A stretch of 64,000 nucleotides of DNA from Roseiarcus sp049513815 (GCA_049513815.1 JBEKVR010000002.1:1-64000); one strand, 5' to 3'. Positions 26,217-35,149 are shown, counted from the first letter of the stretch. Numbers and translations are program-made. Notes: generated by a model from the sequence alone, not told the origin.

Positions 26217-26694
26217 GACTAAGCTCCTGAACGGTCGCCGGTTGCCCGGTCGCTTCGAGCACGGCTTCGATGATCTGCACGTATCCAGTGCAGCGACAGA
26301 AGTTGCCTTCGAGGCCTTCCTTGATCTCTTCGACGCTCGGCTTGGGGTTGCGCTCGATCAGGGCGCGCGCCGACATCACGACGCCGGGCGTACAGAAGCC
26401 GCATTGTACGGCGTGCCGCTTGGCGAACGCGTCTTGCAACTCGGACGGCTTGCCGTCCCGCATCTCGCCCTCGATCGTGCGCACCGACTTGCCGTCGACC
26501 TCCGCCGCCAGAACCAGGCAGGCATTCACCGCGCGGCCGTCGAGTAGAACGGTGCAGGCGCCGCATTCGCCGCCGCCGCAGCCTTCCTTCGTTCCCGTCA
26601 GGCCGACGCACTCGCGCAGGAAGTGGAGCAACGTGATGTTTTCCGGCGCTTCGCGTTCGTAGAGAGCGCCGTTGATGATGATGTTGATCTTCAT
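26209..26694 (-). CDS. [2Fe-2S] subunit of the molybdenum hydroxylase
   Basis: 161-residue electron-transfer subunit with two clusters. The N-terminal plant-ferredoxin-type motif EGCGGGECGACTV plus a later Cys (NACLV) binds the first. The C-terminal helical domain (VQCGFCTPG ... NFCRCTGY) binds the second, nearest the molybdenum. Start and stop overlap the FAD-subunit and Mo-subunit genes (ATGA with the former), so the three subunits are translated together in the order FAD, Fe-S, Mo. Confidence 0.93.
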   Translation of the reverse strand: MKINIIINGALYEREAPENITLLHFLRECVGLTGTKEGCGGGECGACTVLLDGRAVNACLVLAAEVDGKSVRTIEGEMRDGKPSELQDAFAKRHAVQCGFCTPGVVMSARALIERNPKPSVEEIKEGLEGNFCRCTGYVQIIEAVLEATGQPATVQELSHA

Positions 26695-27512
26695 GACCTG
26701 ACCTCGTCGAGAAGGCGCCGGACGTAGCTTTCGACCATATGCAGGCGATATTCCTTGGTCGCCCGCACGTCGCTGATCGGGCTGATCGCTCCCAAGAACT
26801 TAGCGACCACCGCGTCGGTGGAGAGCGCAGCGTCGAGTCCCTCGATCAACACCGGGGTCGGAGCGCACGAGCCGACGGTCAAGCGCATTTCCCCGCCGCG
26901 TTCGATGCACAGCGCGACGCTGACGATGCCGAGATCGTGGCCGTTGATCCGCTTGAGCTTGTAATAGCCGCCGCGCCCGCCCGCCGACGCGGCGGGAATG
27001 ACGATGCGCTCGACCACCTCGTTGGGCGCGACGACGGTCCGCTTGACGCCCTTGAAGAAGGCGCTGAACGGGACTTCGCGCTCGCCGCCCTTCGCGCCGA
27101 TCACCGCGTGCGCCCTGAGGCACAACAGCGCCGGCGCCATATCCGCGCAAGGCGACGCGTTGACGACGTTGCCGACGACGGTCGCGCGATTGCGGATCTG
27201 ATAGGAGGCGAGATCGTGCGCGCAAGCGACGAGAAGTGGATAGTCGCTGCGAATTTTCGCGTCGCCGAGAACCGCATTGATGGTCGCGCCGGCGCGGATG
27301 ACCAGCCCATCGCGCTCGCTCCAGGCGATGCCAGCGAAGTCCTCGACCTTTTTCGTGTCGACGACGACCTTTGGGTGGGCCAGACCGGCGCGGACGTTGA
27401 CCAGCAGGTCGGTTCCTCCCGCCAGTAGCGACGCCGCGGCGCCCTCGTTCGCGAGGACGCTATGCAGCTCGGCGCGCGTCCTGGGCGCCAGATACGTGAA
27501 GTGTTGCAGCAT
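26691..27512 (-). CDS. FAD-binding subunit of the molybdenum hydroxylase
   Basis: 273-residue CoxM/XdhB-type subunit that passes electrons from the Fe-S centres to an acceptor. FAD contacts are AASLLAGGTDLLVNVRAG (about 29-46) and the segment TVVGNVVNASPCADMAPAL. The C-terminal CO-dehydrogenase flavoprotein domain is present. It follows the DUF2877 gene after 60 bp on the same strand, linking the hydroxylase to the carbamoyltransferase-type genes. Confidence 0.92.
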   Translation of the reverse strand: MLQHFTYLAPRTRAELHSVLANEGAAASLLAGGTDLLVNVRAGLAHPKVVVDTKKVEDFAGIAWSERDGLVIRAGATINAVLGDAKIRSDYPLLVACAHDLASYQIRNRATVVGNVVNASPCADMAPALLCLRAHAVIGAKGGEREVPFSAFFKGVKRTVVAPNEVVERIVIPAASAGGRGGYYKLKRINGHDLGIVSVALCIERGGEMRLTVGSCAPTPVLIEGLDAALSTDAVVAKFLGAISPISDVRATKEYRLHMVESYVRRLLDEVRS

Positions 27513-27572
27513 AGGACCTCCGCCGATTTGCGGCCGCCAAGTGCGGTCGCCGTCATTTCCGACCCGTTCCCG

Positions 27573-28589
27573 TCACTCTGAAGGCGCCGGGTCGGCGGCG
27601 CCCGATTGTCGCTCCGCAAGGGCGCCCGCGACTCTGCGCGGCCGCAAACTCGCGGCGTTCTGGTTCAAGAGGAATTCCGCCGGCGCGCGAGCGCCCCAGA
27701 CGTTCGCGCCGTAGAAGAAGCCCGTCGCCGCATCCAGGCCGGAGCTGTGGCCGATGGCGGCGAGGCGCAGCAAGGCGTGGTCGAGATCGCTCCCCGGCGC
27801 GCCGGAGCACGCCTCGGCGAGCGCCGCCAGCGGTCGCGAAATGCGCCCCGCGAGCGCGTCGCGCAGGAAAGACGCGCTGATCTCCGTCGTCTGTCCGAGC
27901 AGCTCCCGCACGACCTCGGCGAACGACATCAGGAGATGCGAGCGCGCCAAGCCGGCGGCGCGTCGACAGCAGCCGGCGGCAAAGAAGCCACAGAGGAAGT
28001 CATCGCCAGCGGGCGTTAGGCCCTGCCCCAAACCGACCAGCCGCGCCGCCGCGCCGCGGACGGCGTCAAGGCGCCCGGCCCACACGCCACGGCCGAGATC
28101 GAGCGCCGCCTGAGTCAGTCGCTCGCCCATGGCGCCGGACGGCTGCGCTCCGGTCAGCAGCGGCGCGACGCGCAAGTCGGTCGCCGCGCGCTCCTGCAGC
28201 GCTTCGAGATGCGCCACGCCGGCGCGCCAGCGCTCGTCGTCGCCCCGCAGCGGCGGCGGCGGCGGCGCGGCGAGCCGCCGCGCCGCAGCGCAATCCACCC
28301 GCAGCTTCCCGCGATCCAGCGGCCGCTCGAGCACGATCTCGTCGACCGTGAAGACGCCGCCGTCGCCCGCCGCCAATCCGAGCGAAGAGAAGTCCTCCAC
28401 CGACGCGAGGCGAACGCCGTGCGGCAGATCGTCAACCTCAGCGCTGAGCAACGTCAGAAGATCGCCGTCCGGCGAGCTGAGGTTCAGGGCGGCGTGAAAG
28501 ACGCTGTGAACACGCACCGGAAAATCGCCGCGCGGGACATCCGATCCCAGCGTCGCGGCCCGCCGGATTCGGTCAGCCGTAAATCGCAT
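27573..28589 (-). CDS. DUF2877 protein, AllH/YlbF-like carbamoyltransferase subunit
   Basis: 338 residues from the ATG at 28589, which overlaps the end of the GntR gene by 17 bp. The family signature LVGLGQGLTPAGDDFLCGF is clear, with a Pro-rich insert (RRLAAPPPPPLR) in the N-terminal half. In E. coli the DUF2877 protein AllH (YlbF) works with FdrA (AllF) and the DUF1116 protein (AllG) as oxamate carbamoyltransferase. Both partners are encoded about 7 kb upstream in the same leftward run, so the three-part enzyme is complete here but split by other genes. Carbamoyl acceptor and donor in this organism are unknown. Confidence 0.85.
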   Translation of the reverse strand: MRFTADRIRRAATLGSDVPRGDFPVRVHSVFHAALNLSSPDGDLLTLLSAEVDDLPHGVRLASVEDFSSLGLAAGDGGVFTVDEIVLERPLDRGKLRVDCAAARRLAAPPPPPLRGDDERWRAGVAHLEALQERAATDLRVAPLLTGAQPSGAMGERLTQAALDLGRGVWAGRLDAVRGAAARLVGLGQGLTPAGDDFLCGFFAAGCCRRAAGLARSHLLMSFAEVVRELLGQTTEISASFLRDALAGRISRPLAALAEACSGAPGSDLDHALLRLAAIGHSSGLDAATGFFYGANVWGARAPAEFLLNQNAASLRPRRVAGALAERQSGAADPAPSE

Positions 28590-29245
28590 GAGCGCTCGCG
28601 AGAGCCTCCTTGACGGCGTTCTCGGCCTGAATGCGGCCACCTTCGATGTTGCGTCGCAGAACATCGACCGCCTTGCCGGCGTCGCGCCGTTCGATCGCCT
28701 CCAGAGTCTCGAGGTGTTGCAGGCATGTGGCCTTGAGACGCTCGGCGTTGGTGATGTCGAACATCCTCACGAAGCGGATTCGCGCATCGATGTTGGCGAG
28801 CATCTCCACGATCGCCCGATTGCCGACAGCGCGCGCAAGCGCCTGGTGAAAGTTCTCGTCGACCGTCACCGGGTCGGCGATCATCTCGGGCAGAGCGTCG
28901 TAGACTTGAGTCCAGCGCTGCTTCAGTGCGGCGAGCGTCGCCTCGTCCATACCTGTCTTGCACACTTGTTCCATGATGTGAGTCTCAAGAACGAGCCGCA
29001 AGTCATAGAGTTCATGGATCTCGGTGAGGTTGAGCTGCCGGACGACGTAGCCCTGCCGCGGCGTCTTCTCAACCAGCCGCCGATCGGTCAGCATCTGGAG
29101 CGCCTCGCGCACGGGGCTGCGGCTGACCTTGAATTCGGCGCACAAGGATTCTTCGGTGAAGACGCTCTCCTGGCAGACAGCGCCAATGCAGGATTCGTTC
29201 GCTCACGCGGTCGAAAATCGCTTGGCTGAGGTTCGTCACGGACAT
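28573..29245 (-). pseudogene. GntR/FCD-family regulator, frameshifted
   Basis: The ATG at 29245 has a GGGAGA ribosome site. The frame begins MSVTNLSQAIFDRVSERIL (winged-helix start) and reads to ...PGERL. It then runs out of frame near 29155-29165. From there the expected sequence (TEESLCAEFKVSRSPVREAL, wing and recognition helix) and the whole FCD effector domain (...LYDLRLVLETHIMEQV..., VDENFHQALA) continue in another frame to 28573. One extra T (CTTCACC in place of CTCACC) explains the shift. The rest, about 224 residues in all, looks undamaged, so this may be a sequencing error or a recent loss. It sits inside the operon and would be its regulator. Confidence 0.75.
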
Positions 29246-29365
29246 TTTTGCGTCTCCCGTCTGTTCACCCGGCCCCCGTCGCCGCGGCGCAGCGGCGAGG
29301 GCCATTGTCGAATTGCTGCGCCGCGCGGCCGACCGAGACTTGGCGCGCGGCGCAATTGGCTTTTC

Positions 29366-30760
29366 TCAGTCCGGCGAGACGATGCTCGCGTCGGCCGCCT
29401 CATTGGTGAGGCCCAGCTTGTCGAGCGCCCAGAAGATCAGGCTCAGGCCCATGCCGACGAGGGTCGCCAGCACCATCCCCTTCAGCTGGGCGTTGCCGAG
29501 CTGGATCGACACGCCGGAGATGCCAATCACCAGCACGATGGCCGAGAGCAGCAGGTTGCGGCTCTTGGAATAGTCCACCTTCGCTTCGATCAACATGCGC
29601 AAGCCCGAAGCGGCGATGACGCCGAACAGCGACATGCTGATGCCGCCGATCACCGGCATCGGGATGCTCTGAATGAAGCCGCGCACATCGCCGAAGAAGG
29701 CGATCAGGATCGAGATCACCGCCGCGCCGCCGATAACCCACACCGAATAGACGCGGGTGATCGCCATGACGCCCATATTCTCGCCGTAGGTCGTGGTCGG
29801 GTTAGCGCCGGTGAGGCCCGACAGCATGGTCGAGAGGCCGTCGCCGAGCAGCGAGTTGTGCAGGCCAGGGACCTTCAACAGGTCGCGGCCGACGATGTTG
29901 CTGGTGACGAACAGGTGGCCGATGTGCTCGGAGATGACCACCAGCGCGGCCGGCATGATAATGAGGATCGATGACCACTCGAATACCGGGAAGACCGGCT
30001 TCGGCAGCGTGAGGAACGCGGCGTTGTGCAGCTCGGTAAAGTTCAGGGTGCCGGGAACGAAGATGTTGATGATCGCAGCGAGCACGTAGCCCCCGATCAC
30101 GCCCATGAGCACCGGCAGCGCGGCAAGGAAGCCACGGAACAGCAGCGAACCAAAGATGACGATCGCCAGCGTGAACAGCGAAATGGCGGTAGCGATACCG
30201 CTGGGTCCGACAGCGTCGGGGCCGCCGTTGTGGACGTCGTTGCCCGGGAAGAAGGACATGTTGGTGGCGACCACCGCGAGTTCGAGCCCGATGAGCATCA
30301 CGATACAGCCCATCGCCGCCGGCGGCAGCACAACGTTCAGCCACTCCCGCCCGGCCCAGCGGATGATGAGCGACACGATCACGAAGATCAGGCCCGCCAC
30401 CACGAAGCCGCCGGTTGCGTGCTGGAAACCGAGTTGCGGGTTGGCGCCGGCTGCGGCGATGACGGCGAACGTCGGCGAGAGAAAGGCGAAGCTCGACCCC
30501 AGGAAGGCCGGGGCCTTGCCGCGGCAGACGAACAGGTAGATCAGCGTGCCGATGCCGTTCAGCATCAGCACGAGTGACGGATCGACAACGGTCGTCTTAG
30601 CTACGCTATTGAACAGAATCGGAACCAGCACCGAGGCGCCGAACATGGCGAACAGGTGCTGCAAGCTCAACGGTATGGCCTTGAGGATCGGCACCTTTTC
30701 TTCGACCTGAATAATTGGTCGCTGTACGATCTTTCTACCGACTGCTGCTTGCACCGTCAT
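29366..30760 (-). CDS. UraA-like NCS2 nucleobase permease
   Basis: 464-residue proton-coupled nucleobase importer with the 7+7 inverted repeat and about 14 spans. VISEHIGHLFVTSNIVGRDL and PTTTYGENMGVMAITR are the UraA segments holding the two uracil-binding glutamates. The xanthine-type motif (NxG with T) is not present, so uracil or another pyrimidine is more likely than xanthine. The ATG at 30760 is chosen over an in-frame GTG 9 bp upstream because GGGGGGAG lies 8 bp before it. It lies inside the operon with carbamate kinase and the molybdenum hydroxylase and suggests what the pathway consumes. Confidence 0.88.
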   Translation of the reverse strand: MTVQAAVGRKIVQRPIIQVEEKVPILKAIPLSLQHLFAMFGASVLVPILFNSVAKTTVVDPSLVLMLNGIGTLIYLFVCRGKAPAFLGSSFAFLSPTFAVIAAAGANPQLGFQHATGGFVVAGLIFVIVSLIIRWAGREWLNVVLPPAAMGCIVMLIGLELAVVATNMSFFPGNDVHNGGPDAVGPSGIATAISLFTLAIVIFGSLLFRGFLAALPVLMGVIGGYVLAAIINIFVPGTLNFTELHNAAFLTLPKPVFPVFEWSSILIIMPAALVVISEHIGHLFVTSNIVGRDLLKVPGLHNSLLGDGLSTMLSGLTGANPTTTYGENMGVMAITRVYSVWVIGGAAVISILIAFFGDVRGFIQSIPMPVIGGISMSLFGVIAASGLRMLIEAKVDYSKSRNLLLSAIVLVIGISGVSIQLGNAQLKGMVLATLVGMGLSLIFWALDKLGLTNEAADASIVSPD

Positions 30761-30860
30761 GACACACACTCCCCCCAGTTTGCTTGTCAGAACCTAGCTA
30801 TAGCTCCCTATCCGTTCGATTGCGCGCGCATGGCGGCGAGCGCGGTGGATAATTTCCTCG

Positions 30861-31241
30861 CTACTCGAAGACGAAGATGTTGACCGGCTTGCCGGGACGC
30901 TCGTCGGATTCCTCGACGCGGCTGTTCAGCGTCATGCCGACGGTCGGTTCGGCGACGCCGATCCGTCCGGCGGCGCGCAACCCGTTTTCGAACTCGACGA
31001 TGCCGAAGAGCAGGAACTTGACGTTGTAGCCGTCGGGAAGGTTCCACACCCGCGTCCACGACAGCAGCTTGACCGACCCCTCCAAGGGGAAGGTCTCCCA
31101 ATGCTTCCCGGTGACCGGGTCGCGCCGCGACGAGCACTTGGCGCAGATCATCGGGGCCGGATAGTAGATCGACCCGCATTTGCAACACCGGCACCCCAAG
31201 ATCTCCGGCGTCTGGACGTCGTAGGCGCTGAAATCAATCAT
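30861..31241 (-). CDS. DUF35 zinc-ribbon/OB-fold acyl-CoA-associated protein
   Basis: 126 residues: an N-terminal zinc ribbon with C19-x2-C22 and C33-x2-C36, and an OB fold from about 50 (GSVKLLSWTRVWNLP...FGIVEFENGLRAAGRI). DUF35 proteins pair with thiolase-fold enzymes, for example in archaeal thiolase/HMG-CoA synthase complexes and in the mycobacterial steroid aldolase Ltp2-ChsH2. The partner here is probably the thiolase-like protein of the same operon, about 1 kb upstream with carbamate kinase between them. It lacks catalytic residues itself and probably shapes the CoA site of its partner. Confidence 0.88.
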   Translation of the reverse strand: MIDFSAYDVQTPEILGCRCCKCGSIYYPAPMICAKCSSRRDPVTGKHWETFPLEGSVKLLSWTRVWNLPDGYNVKFLLFGIVEFENGLRAAGRIGVAEPTVGMTLNSRVEESDERPGKPVNIFVFE

Positions 31242-31332
31242 GAACGCTAAGTTCCCTTCATAGTGCGCGGCGGGCGATTTGATCGGCCCATCGCGCGCGA
31301 CTTAGCGTCGCGGGGGCGCCGAGACGGCGTCC

Positions 31333-32274
31333 TTAAGCGACGATGCGAGTGCACAGATGCTCGCGCATCGCTTTCACGACGCGCCCCTCATGGGCGATGA
31401 TCGCTTCCTTGCCGCCCTTCTCGACGTATTCGATCGCGCCCTCGATCTTGGGCCCCATGCTGCCTGGCGGAAACTGGCCCTCGTCCAACCACTTGCGCGC
31501 TTCCGCGGCGGTCATCAGGTCGATCGGGCGCTGGGTGGGCTTGCCGAAGTCGAGGCAGACGCGCTCGACGCCGGTGAGGATGATGAACAGTTCGGCGCCG
31601 AGGTTGTAGGCGAGCAGCGCAGCGGTGGCGTCCTTGTCGATGACGCCCTCGGTGCCGATGACGGAACGCGTTCCGTAGCTCACCGGAATGCCGCCGCCGC
31701 CGCCAGCGATCACCACGGTCTCGTTCTGCACGAGCAGCTTGATCGTGCGCAGCGGCAACACGTGCAGCGGCTTCGGCGAGCAGACCACTCGGCGATAGCC
31801 CCGCCCTGAGTCTTCGACAATCGTCCACCCTTCGTCGCGCCGCAGTTGCTCGGCCTGTTCACGCATATAGAACGGTCCGATCGGCTTGGTCGGATTGCTG
31901 TAGGCGGGGTCGGCCGGATCGACGACCACCTGGGTCAGCACCGTCGCCACCTCGCGCTGCATCTTGTCCTCTTCGAGGACGGTGCGCATCGCGATCTCGA
32001 GCATGTGGCCGAGCAGGCCCTGGGTCGTCGCCACCGCAACGTCGAGCGGCGGCACGGGGAGGATGTCGCGCGCTTTCTCGAACTGCAGCAGAAGATTGCC
32101 GACCTGCGGGCCATTGCCGTGGACGAGGACGATTTCGTAGCCGCGATGCATGATCTCCAGCATCTGCCGGCATGTGCCCTTCGCCTTCTCCATCTGGGTG
32201 TGGAACGATCCGTCGTCCCCCGCCTGGAGGATGGCGTTGCCGCCGAATGCGACCACCGCGATCGGTCGCGACAT
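31333..32274 (-). CDS. arcC: Carbamate kinase
   Basis: 313 residues, full length, amino-acid kinase fold. Motifs: VVAFGGNAIL (phosphate loop), LVHGNGPQVGN, VIAGGGGGIPV, and the late segment PGSMGPKIEGAIEYV containing the conserved Lys. It makes ATP from carbamoyl phosphate and ADP, releasing ammonia and CO2. There is no arginine deiminase or ornithine transcarbamylase nearby, so its carbamoyl phosphate most likely comes from the FdrA/DUF1116/DUF2877 enzyme, as AllK takes it from AllFGH in E. coli allantoin use. It lies 10 bp after the thiolase-like gene. Confidence 0.94.
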   Translation of the reverse strand: MSRPIAVVAFGGNAILQAGDDGSFHTQMEKAKGTCRQMLEIMHRGYEIVLVHGNGPQVGNLLLQFEKARDILPVPPLDVAVATTQGLLGHMLEIAMRTVLEEDKMQREVATVLTQVVVDPADPAYSNPTKPIGPFYMREQAEQLRRDEGWTIVEDSGRGYRRVVCSPKPLHVLPLRTIKLLVQNETVVIAGGGGGIPVSYGTRSVIGTEGVIDKDATAALLAYNLGAELFIILTGVERVCLDFGKPTQRPIDLMTAAEARKWLDEGQFPPGSMGPKIEGAIEYVEKGGKEAIIAHEGRVVKAMREHLCTRIVA

Positions 32275-32284
32275 GGAGAGGCTC

Positions 32285-33484
32285 CTAGTCCTTGGCGCAG
32301 ATGGTGGCGACGACGTTATTGCCGAAGCCGCCGAAGTTGACCGCGATTCCGTACTTGGGGTCCTTGACCTGGCGGCCCGGCTCGACCTCGCCGCGCAATT
32401 GTCGCGCGAGCTCGACGACTTGCGAGACGCCGGTCGCGCCGACCGGATGGCCCTTGGACTTGAGCCCGCCCGACGGGTTGATCGGCAGCCGCCCGGAGAT
32501 GGCGGTCGCGCCCTCGCGCACCGCGAGGTACGACTTGCCGCGCTCGAACAGCCCCAGTTCCTCGCTGATCGCCAGCTCGAGCACGACGAACGCGTCGTGC
32601 AGTTCGGCGAAGGAGATGTCCTTGGGGCCGACGCCGGCCATCGCGTAGGCCTTTTCGCCGGCGATGCGCACCGCGTCGAGATAGAGCGGGTCCTTGCGGT
32701 TATGGACGCAGTGGGTGTCGGTCGCCGAGGCGACGCCGGCGATCCGCACTGGCTTCTTTTTGAACAGCTTCGCCTTCGGCGAGTCCATGTTCACCAGCAC
32801 CAGCGCAGCGGCGCCGTCGGTGACCGGGCAGGTCGAGTATATGCGCAGCGGCTCGGCGATGTAGTTGTTGACGACATGCGCCGTCTCGCTATCGGCGATG
32901 GCGTCGATGGTGCAGGGAACCTGCACGTGCGCGTATGTGTTCAGCGCGCCGTTGGCGTGGTCCTTGACCGCGATCAGCGCGAGGTCGCGTTCCGTGCAGC
33001 CGTAACGGTCCATGTACAGGCGGGCGAACATGCCGCCGAAACTCGGCAGCGTCAGCCCCATGTTGTACTCGGCCTCCGTGTGCAGCATCGTCGCGACGAT
33101 GTCGGTGGCGCGCCAGCCGGAGACCTTGCGCATGATCTCGCCGCCGACGACCAGGGCGACGTCCGCCATGCCCGAGGCGATCGCCATATACGCGACCTTG
33201 ATCGCGCTCGCCCCGGAGGCGGGTCCGTTCTCGACCAGCTCTGCCGGGGTCGGCTCCATGTCCATCCGGCTCACCAGCGACGAGGCCACCGAGGTCTGGT
33301 TGCAGAACAGACCGGAGGCCATGTTGGCGACGACGACCTGGTCGACGAGGCGCCTCTGTTCGAGGATGCCCGCGTCGATCAGCGCGTCGGTGGCGGCGTA
33401 GGCCATTACGTCGGCGAGGTCGTACTCGCTCGAATTGCCGAAGCGCGTGTGGCCGACGCCGACGATTCCAACCTTGGCGGACAT
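32285..33484 (-). CDS. Thiolase-like protein lacking the nucleophilic Cys (possible aldolase)
   Basis: 399 residues of the SCP2/thiolase superfamily. The ATG at 33484 follows AAGAGGTGA and gives MSAKVGIVGVGHTRFG, the normal family start. At the place of the active-site Cys (usual VENACASG) this protein has VENGPASGASA, so Pro88 replaces Cys. The later HDAF and GHPVGATG motifs are intact. A thiolase without this Cys cannot form the acyl-enzyme. Such proteins paired with DUF35 partners include the retro-aldolase Ltp2, and a DUF35 gene is in this operon. A carbon-carbon lyase acting on a CoA ester is the favoured guess. A non-catalytic acyl-CoA binder is the alternative. Confidence 0.85.
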   Translation of the reverse strand: MSAKVGIVGVGHTRFGNSSEYDLADVMAYAATDALIDAGILEQRRLVDQVVVANMASGLFCNQTSVASSLVSRMDMEPTPAELVENGPASGASAIKVAYMAIASGMADVALVVGGEIMRKVSGWRATDIVATMLHTEAEYNMGLTLPSFGGMFARLYMDRYGCTERDLALIAVKDHANGALNTYAHVQVPCTIDAIADSETAHVVNNYIAEPLRIYSTCPVTDGAAALVLVNMDSPKAKLFKKKPVRIAGVASATDTHCVHNRKDPLYLDAVRIAGEKAYAMAGVGPKDISFAELHDAFVVLELAISEELGLFERGKSYLAVREGATAISGRLPINPSGGLKSKGHPVGATGVSQVVELARQLRGEVEPGRQVKDPKYGIAVNFGGFGNNVVATICAKD

Positions 33485-33489
33485 TCCGC

Positions 33490-34176
33490 TCACCTCTTGA
33501 ATCCCGGAATCTGCGGGTACTCGTTGGGCATCTTCAGTTTGGCGGCGGTCGCCAGGACCGCAGGCGGAACGGGGCGCACGCCGGTGCACTTGCTGGACTT
33601 GACCGCGTCCCAAAGCTTGCGGGTCAGAACGAAAGTCGGCACGCCGCCGAGTTCGTGGCGAACTTCCGGATAGAGATTCGAGCGATCCTCGAGTTCGTAC
33701 TCGATCATCCACCGCCGCCAGCCGTTCGGGCTCTCGGCGACGATCCAGACTTCGTCGGCGCCCTGGAACTCGATGTGATCCTCCATCTTGGCGGCGAAGA
33801 GCTGCGCGCCAATGCGCAGGCCGCGCTTGATCGTCAGGGTGTGGAGGCTCATGCCGAGCTTGGGGCTCACCGAGCGGCTGGTGACGATGCCGGCGATGAC
33901 GCCGTCGATCGCGCCGACCAGCACGAATTCGTTGGCGGTGCGATAGCGGTACCAGCCGAGCAGCTCTTCGTACATGCGCGTGGCGACGATGTCGTAATAG
34001 TCGGCCGCAACGCCGATCAGCGGATAGACCGTGCCGAGCAGAACGCCGACCTCCTCGCGCTTGGCTTCGCGCACCACCATGAGTTCGCCGTTGGCGAGCG
34101 TGATCATCTTGGCCGGATAAGGCGTAATGGGGAGCGCGGGCGGTCGCAGTTTGCTTTCAATTGCGTCGATGGCCAT
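33490..34176 (-). CDS. Uncharacterised GNAT-like protein
   Basis: 228 residues, not recognised as a named enzyme. The middle (about 28-155) resembles a GNAT fold: LMVVREAKREEVGVLLGTVYP (first strand and helix), FVLVGAIDGVIAGIVTSRSV (central strands), LTIKRGLRIGAQLFAAKMEDHI (a position like the acetyl-CoA helix) and DEVWIVAESPNGWRRWMIEY. The usual Q/RxxGxG/A loop is only weakly matched (KRGLRIGAQ). The C-terminal 60 residues have no clear domain. It lies 5 bp before the thiolase-like gene and 100 bp after the cyclase-family gene, so it probably belongs to the same pathway, perhaps as an acyl transferase on an amino or CoA intermediate. Confidence 0.6.
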   Translation of the reverse strand: MAIDAIESKLRPPALPITPYPAKMITLANGELMVVREAKREEVGVLLGTVYPLIGVAADYYDIVATRMYEELLGWYRYRTANEFVLVGAIDGVIAGIVTSRSVSPKLGMSLHTLTIKRGLRIGAQLFAAKMEDHIEFQGADEVWIVAESPNGWRRWMIEYELEDRSNLYPEVRHELGGVPTFVLTRKLWDAVKSSKCTGVRPVPPAVLATAAKLKMPNEYPQIPGFKR

Positions 34177-34276
34177 TAGAGGAACCTCTTCTTAGAGCGA
34201 GGGGCCGTCCGCCCCGGTGGTCGACGGCGCGTCGCGGCGAGCGTTTCCGCCGGCGGCGCGCCGACAATTCAATTCG

Positions 34277-35149
34277 TCATTTCTTGCGCGCTTCGGCGTG
34301 CAGCTTCGGGTTGGCGGCGCCGGCGATGTCGCCGAACTTGGTCAGCGAGGCCTTCGCCTTCTTCGCCATCAGCTTGGCGTGCCGATCGTCGTCGACGAAG
34401 GCGACGATGCGGGAGATGCACGATTCGCCGTCGACGAAACGCCACGGGAAGCAGCCGATGGTCGCCCGCTGATTGAGCAGCAGGTCGATGTCGCCGCCGA
34501 CGCACTCCGCGTGGATCAGGCCATGATTGAACATCTCGATGTGCATGACTTGGTATTTGTCAGGCGTGAACACCGCTTCGAGCGTCTTGCCGTATTTCTT
34601 GATGAAATGCGCGTCGCATTCCTTGGCCTGCACCGGCATCCACTCGCGAATCTTCGTGTTCATCGGGTGGTCGGCGCTGCCGCAGTCGACGCCGATCCAG
34701 CGTAGCTTCTTCTTCTTCGCCCAGTCGGCGAACTCGCGATCCGGCCCAGGGTGCTTGATCATGTAGCGGATCTCGTCCGCCGTCGGCTGGTCCCAGCCGT
34801 AATGGTGGTAGCCGGTGTGGATGATGAGGATGTCGCCTTCCTTCACCTCGACGCGGTCCTCGACCATCTTCGAAGTGTAGATGTCGTAGTCGCCGCAGAC
34901 GTCGGAGAGATCGACCACCGCGCCCTCGTGCATGAGGAAGTCGAGCTCGAGGCTGGCGATGTCCTTACCCGGCGTATAGAAATGAATTTCGCCGTCGAGA
35001 TGGGTGCCGACGTGGTTGGAGTGGGTGACCACCTGACCATTGGCGCCGTTGGGGGCAAGCCGCTTGAAGTACTGAACCTGGAGCGGAACGTAGGTGGGCC
35101 AGGGCGGCGTGCCGACGCCGAGCGGGATCGTCAAATCGATAGGTTTCAT
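34277..35149 (-). CDS. Cyclase-family metal-dependent amide hydrolase
   Basis: 290 residues of the cyclase family (PF04199), which includes kynurenine formamidase and isatin hydrolase. The metal-site motif H46-x-G-T-H50-x-D52 (SNHVGTHLDGEIHF) is intact, with H43 nearby. The ATG at 35149 has GGAG upstream and overlaps the DUF1116 stop (ATGA). Family members open cyclic amides or cleave formamides using Mn or Zn. In this operon it is the only obvious ring-opening hydrolase, and so is the candidate for opening an oxidised N-heterocycle to an N-carbamoyl acid. The 290-residue chain is longer than bacterial KynB (about 210), with extra sequence after HHYGWDQ. Confidence 0.87.
   Translation of the reverse strand: MKPIDLTIPLGVGTPPWPTYVPLQVQYFKRLAPNGANGQVVTHSNHVGTHLDGEIHFYTPGKDIASLELDFLMHEGAVVDLSDVCGDYDIYTSKMVEDRVEVKEGDILIIHTGYHHYGWDQPTADEIRYMIKHPGPDREFADWAKKKKLRWIGVDCGSADHPMNTKIREWMPVQAKECDAHFIKKYGKTLEAVFTPDKYQVMHIEMFNHGLIHAECVGGDIDLLLNQRATIGCFPWRFVDGESCISRIVAFVDDDRHAKLMAKKAKASLTKFGDIAGAANPKLHAEARKK

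Noticed and set aside
23904..26222. 772-codon rightward frame opposite the molybdenum subunit
   Set aside because: Perfectly antisense to a gene with all cofactor motifs; composition is that of a complement of coding sequence.
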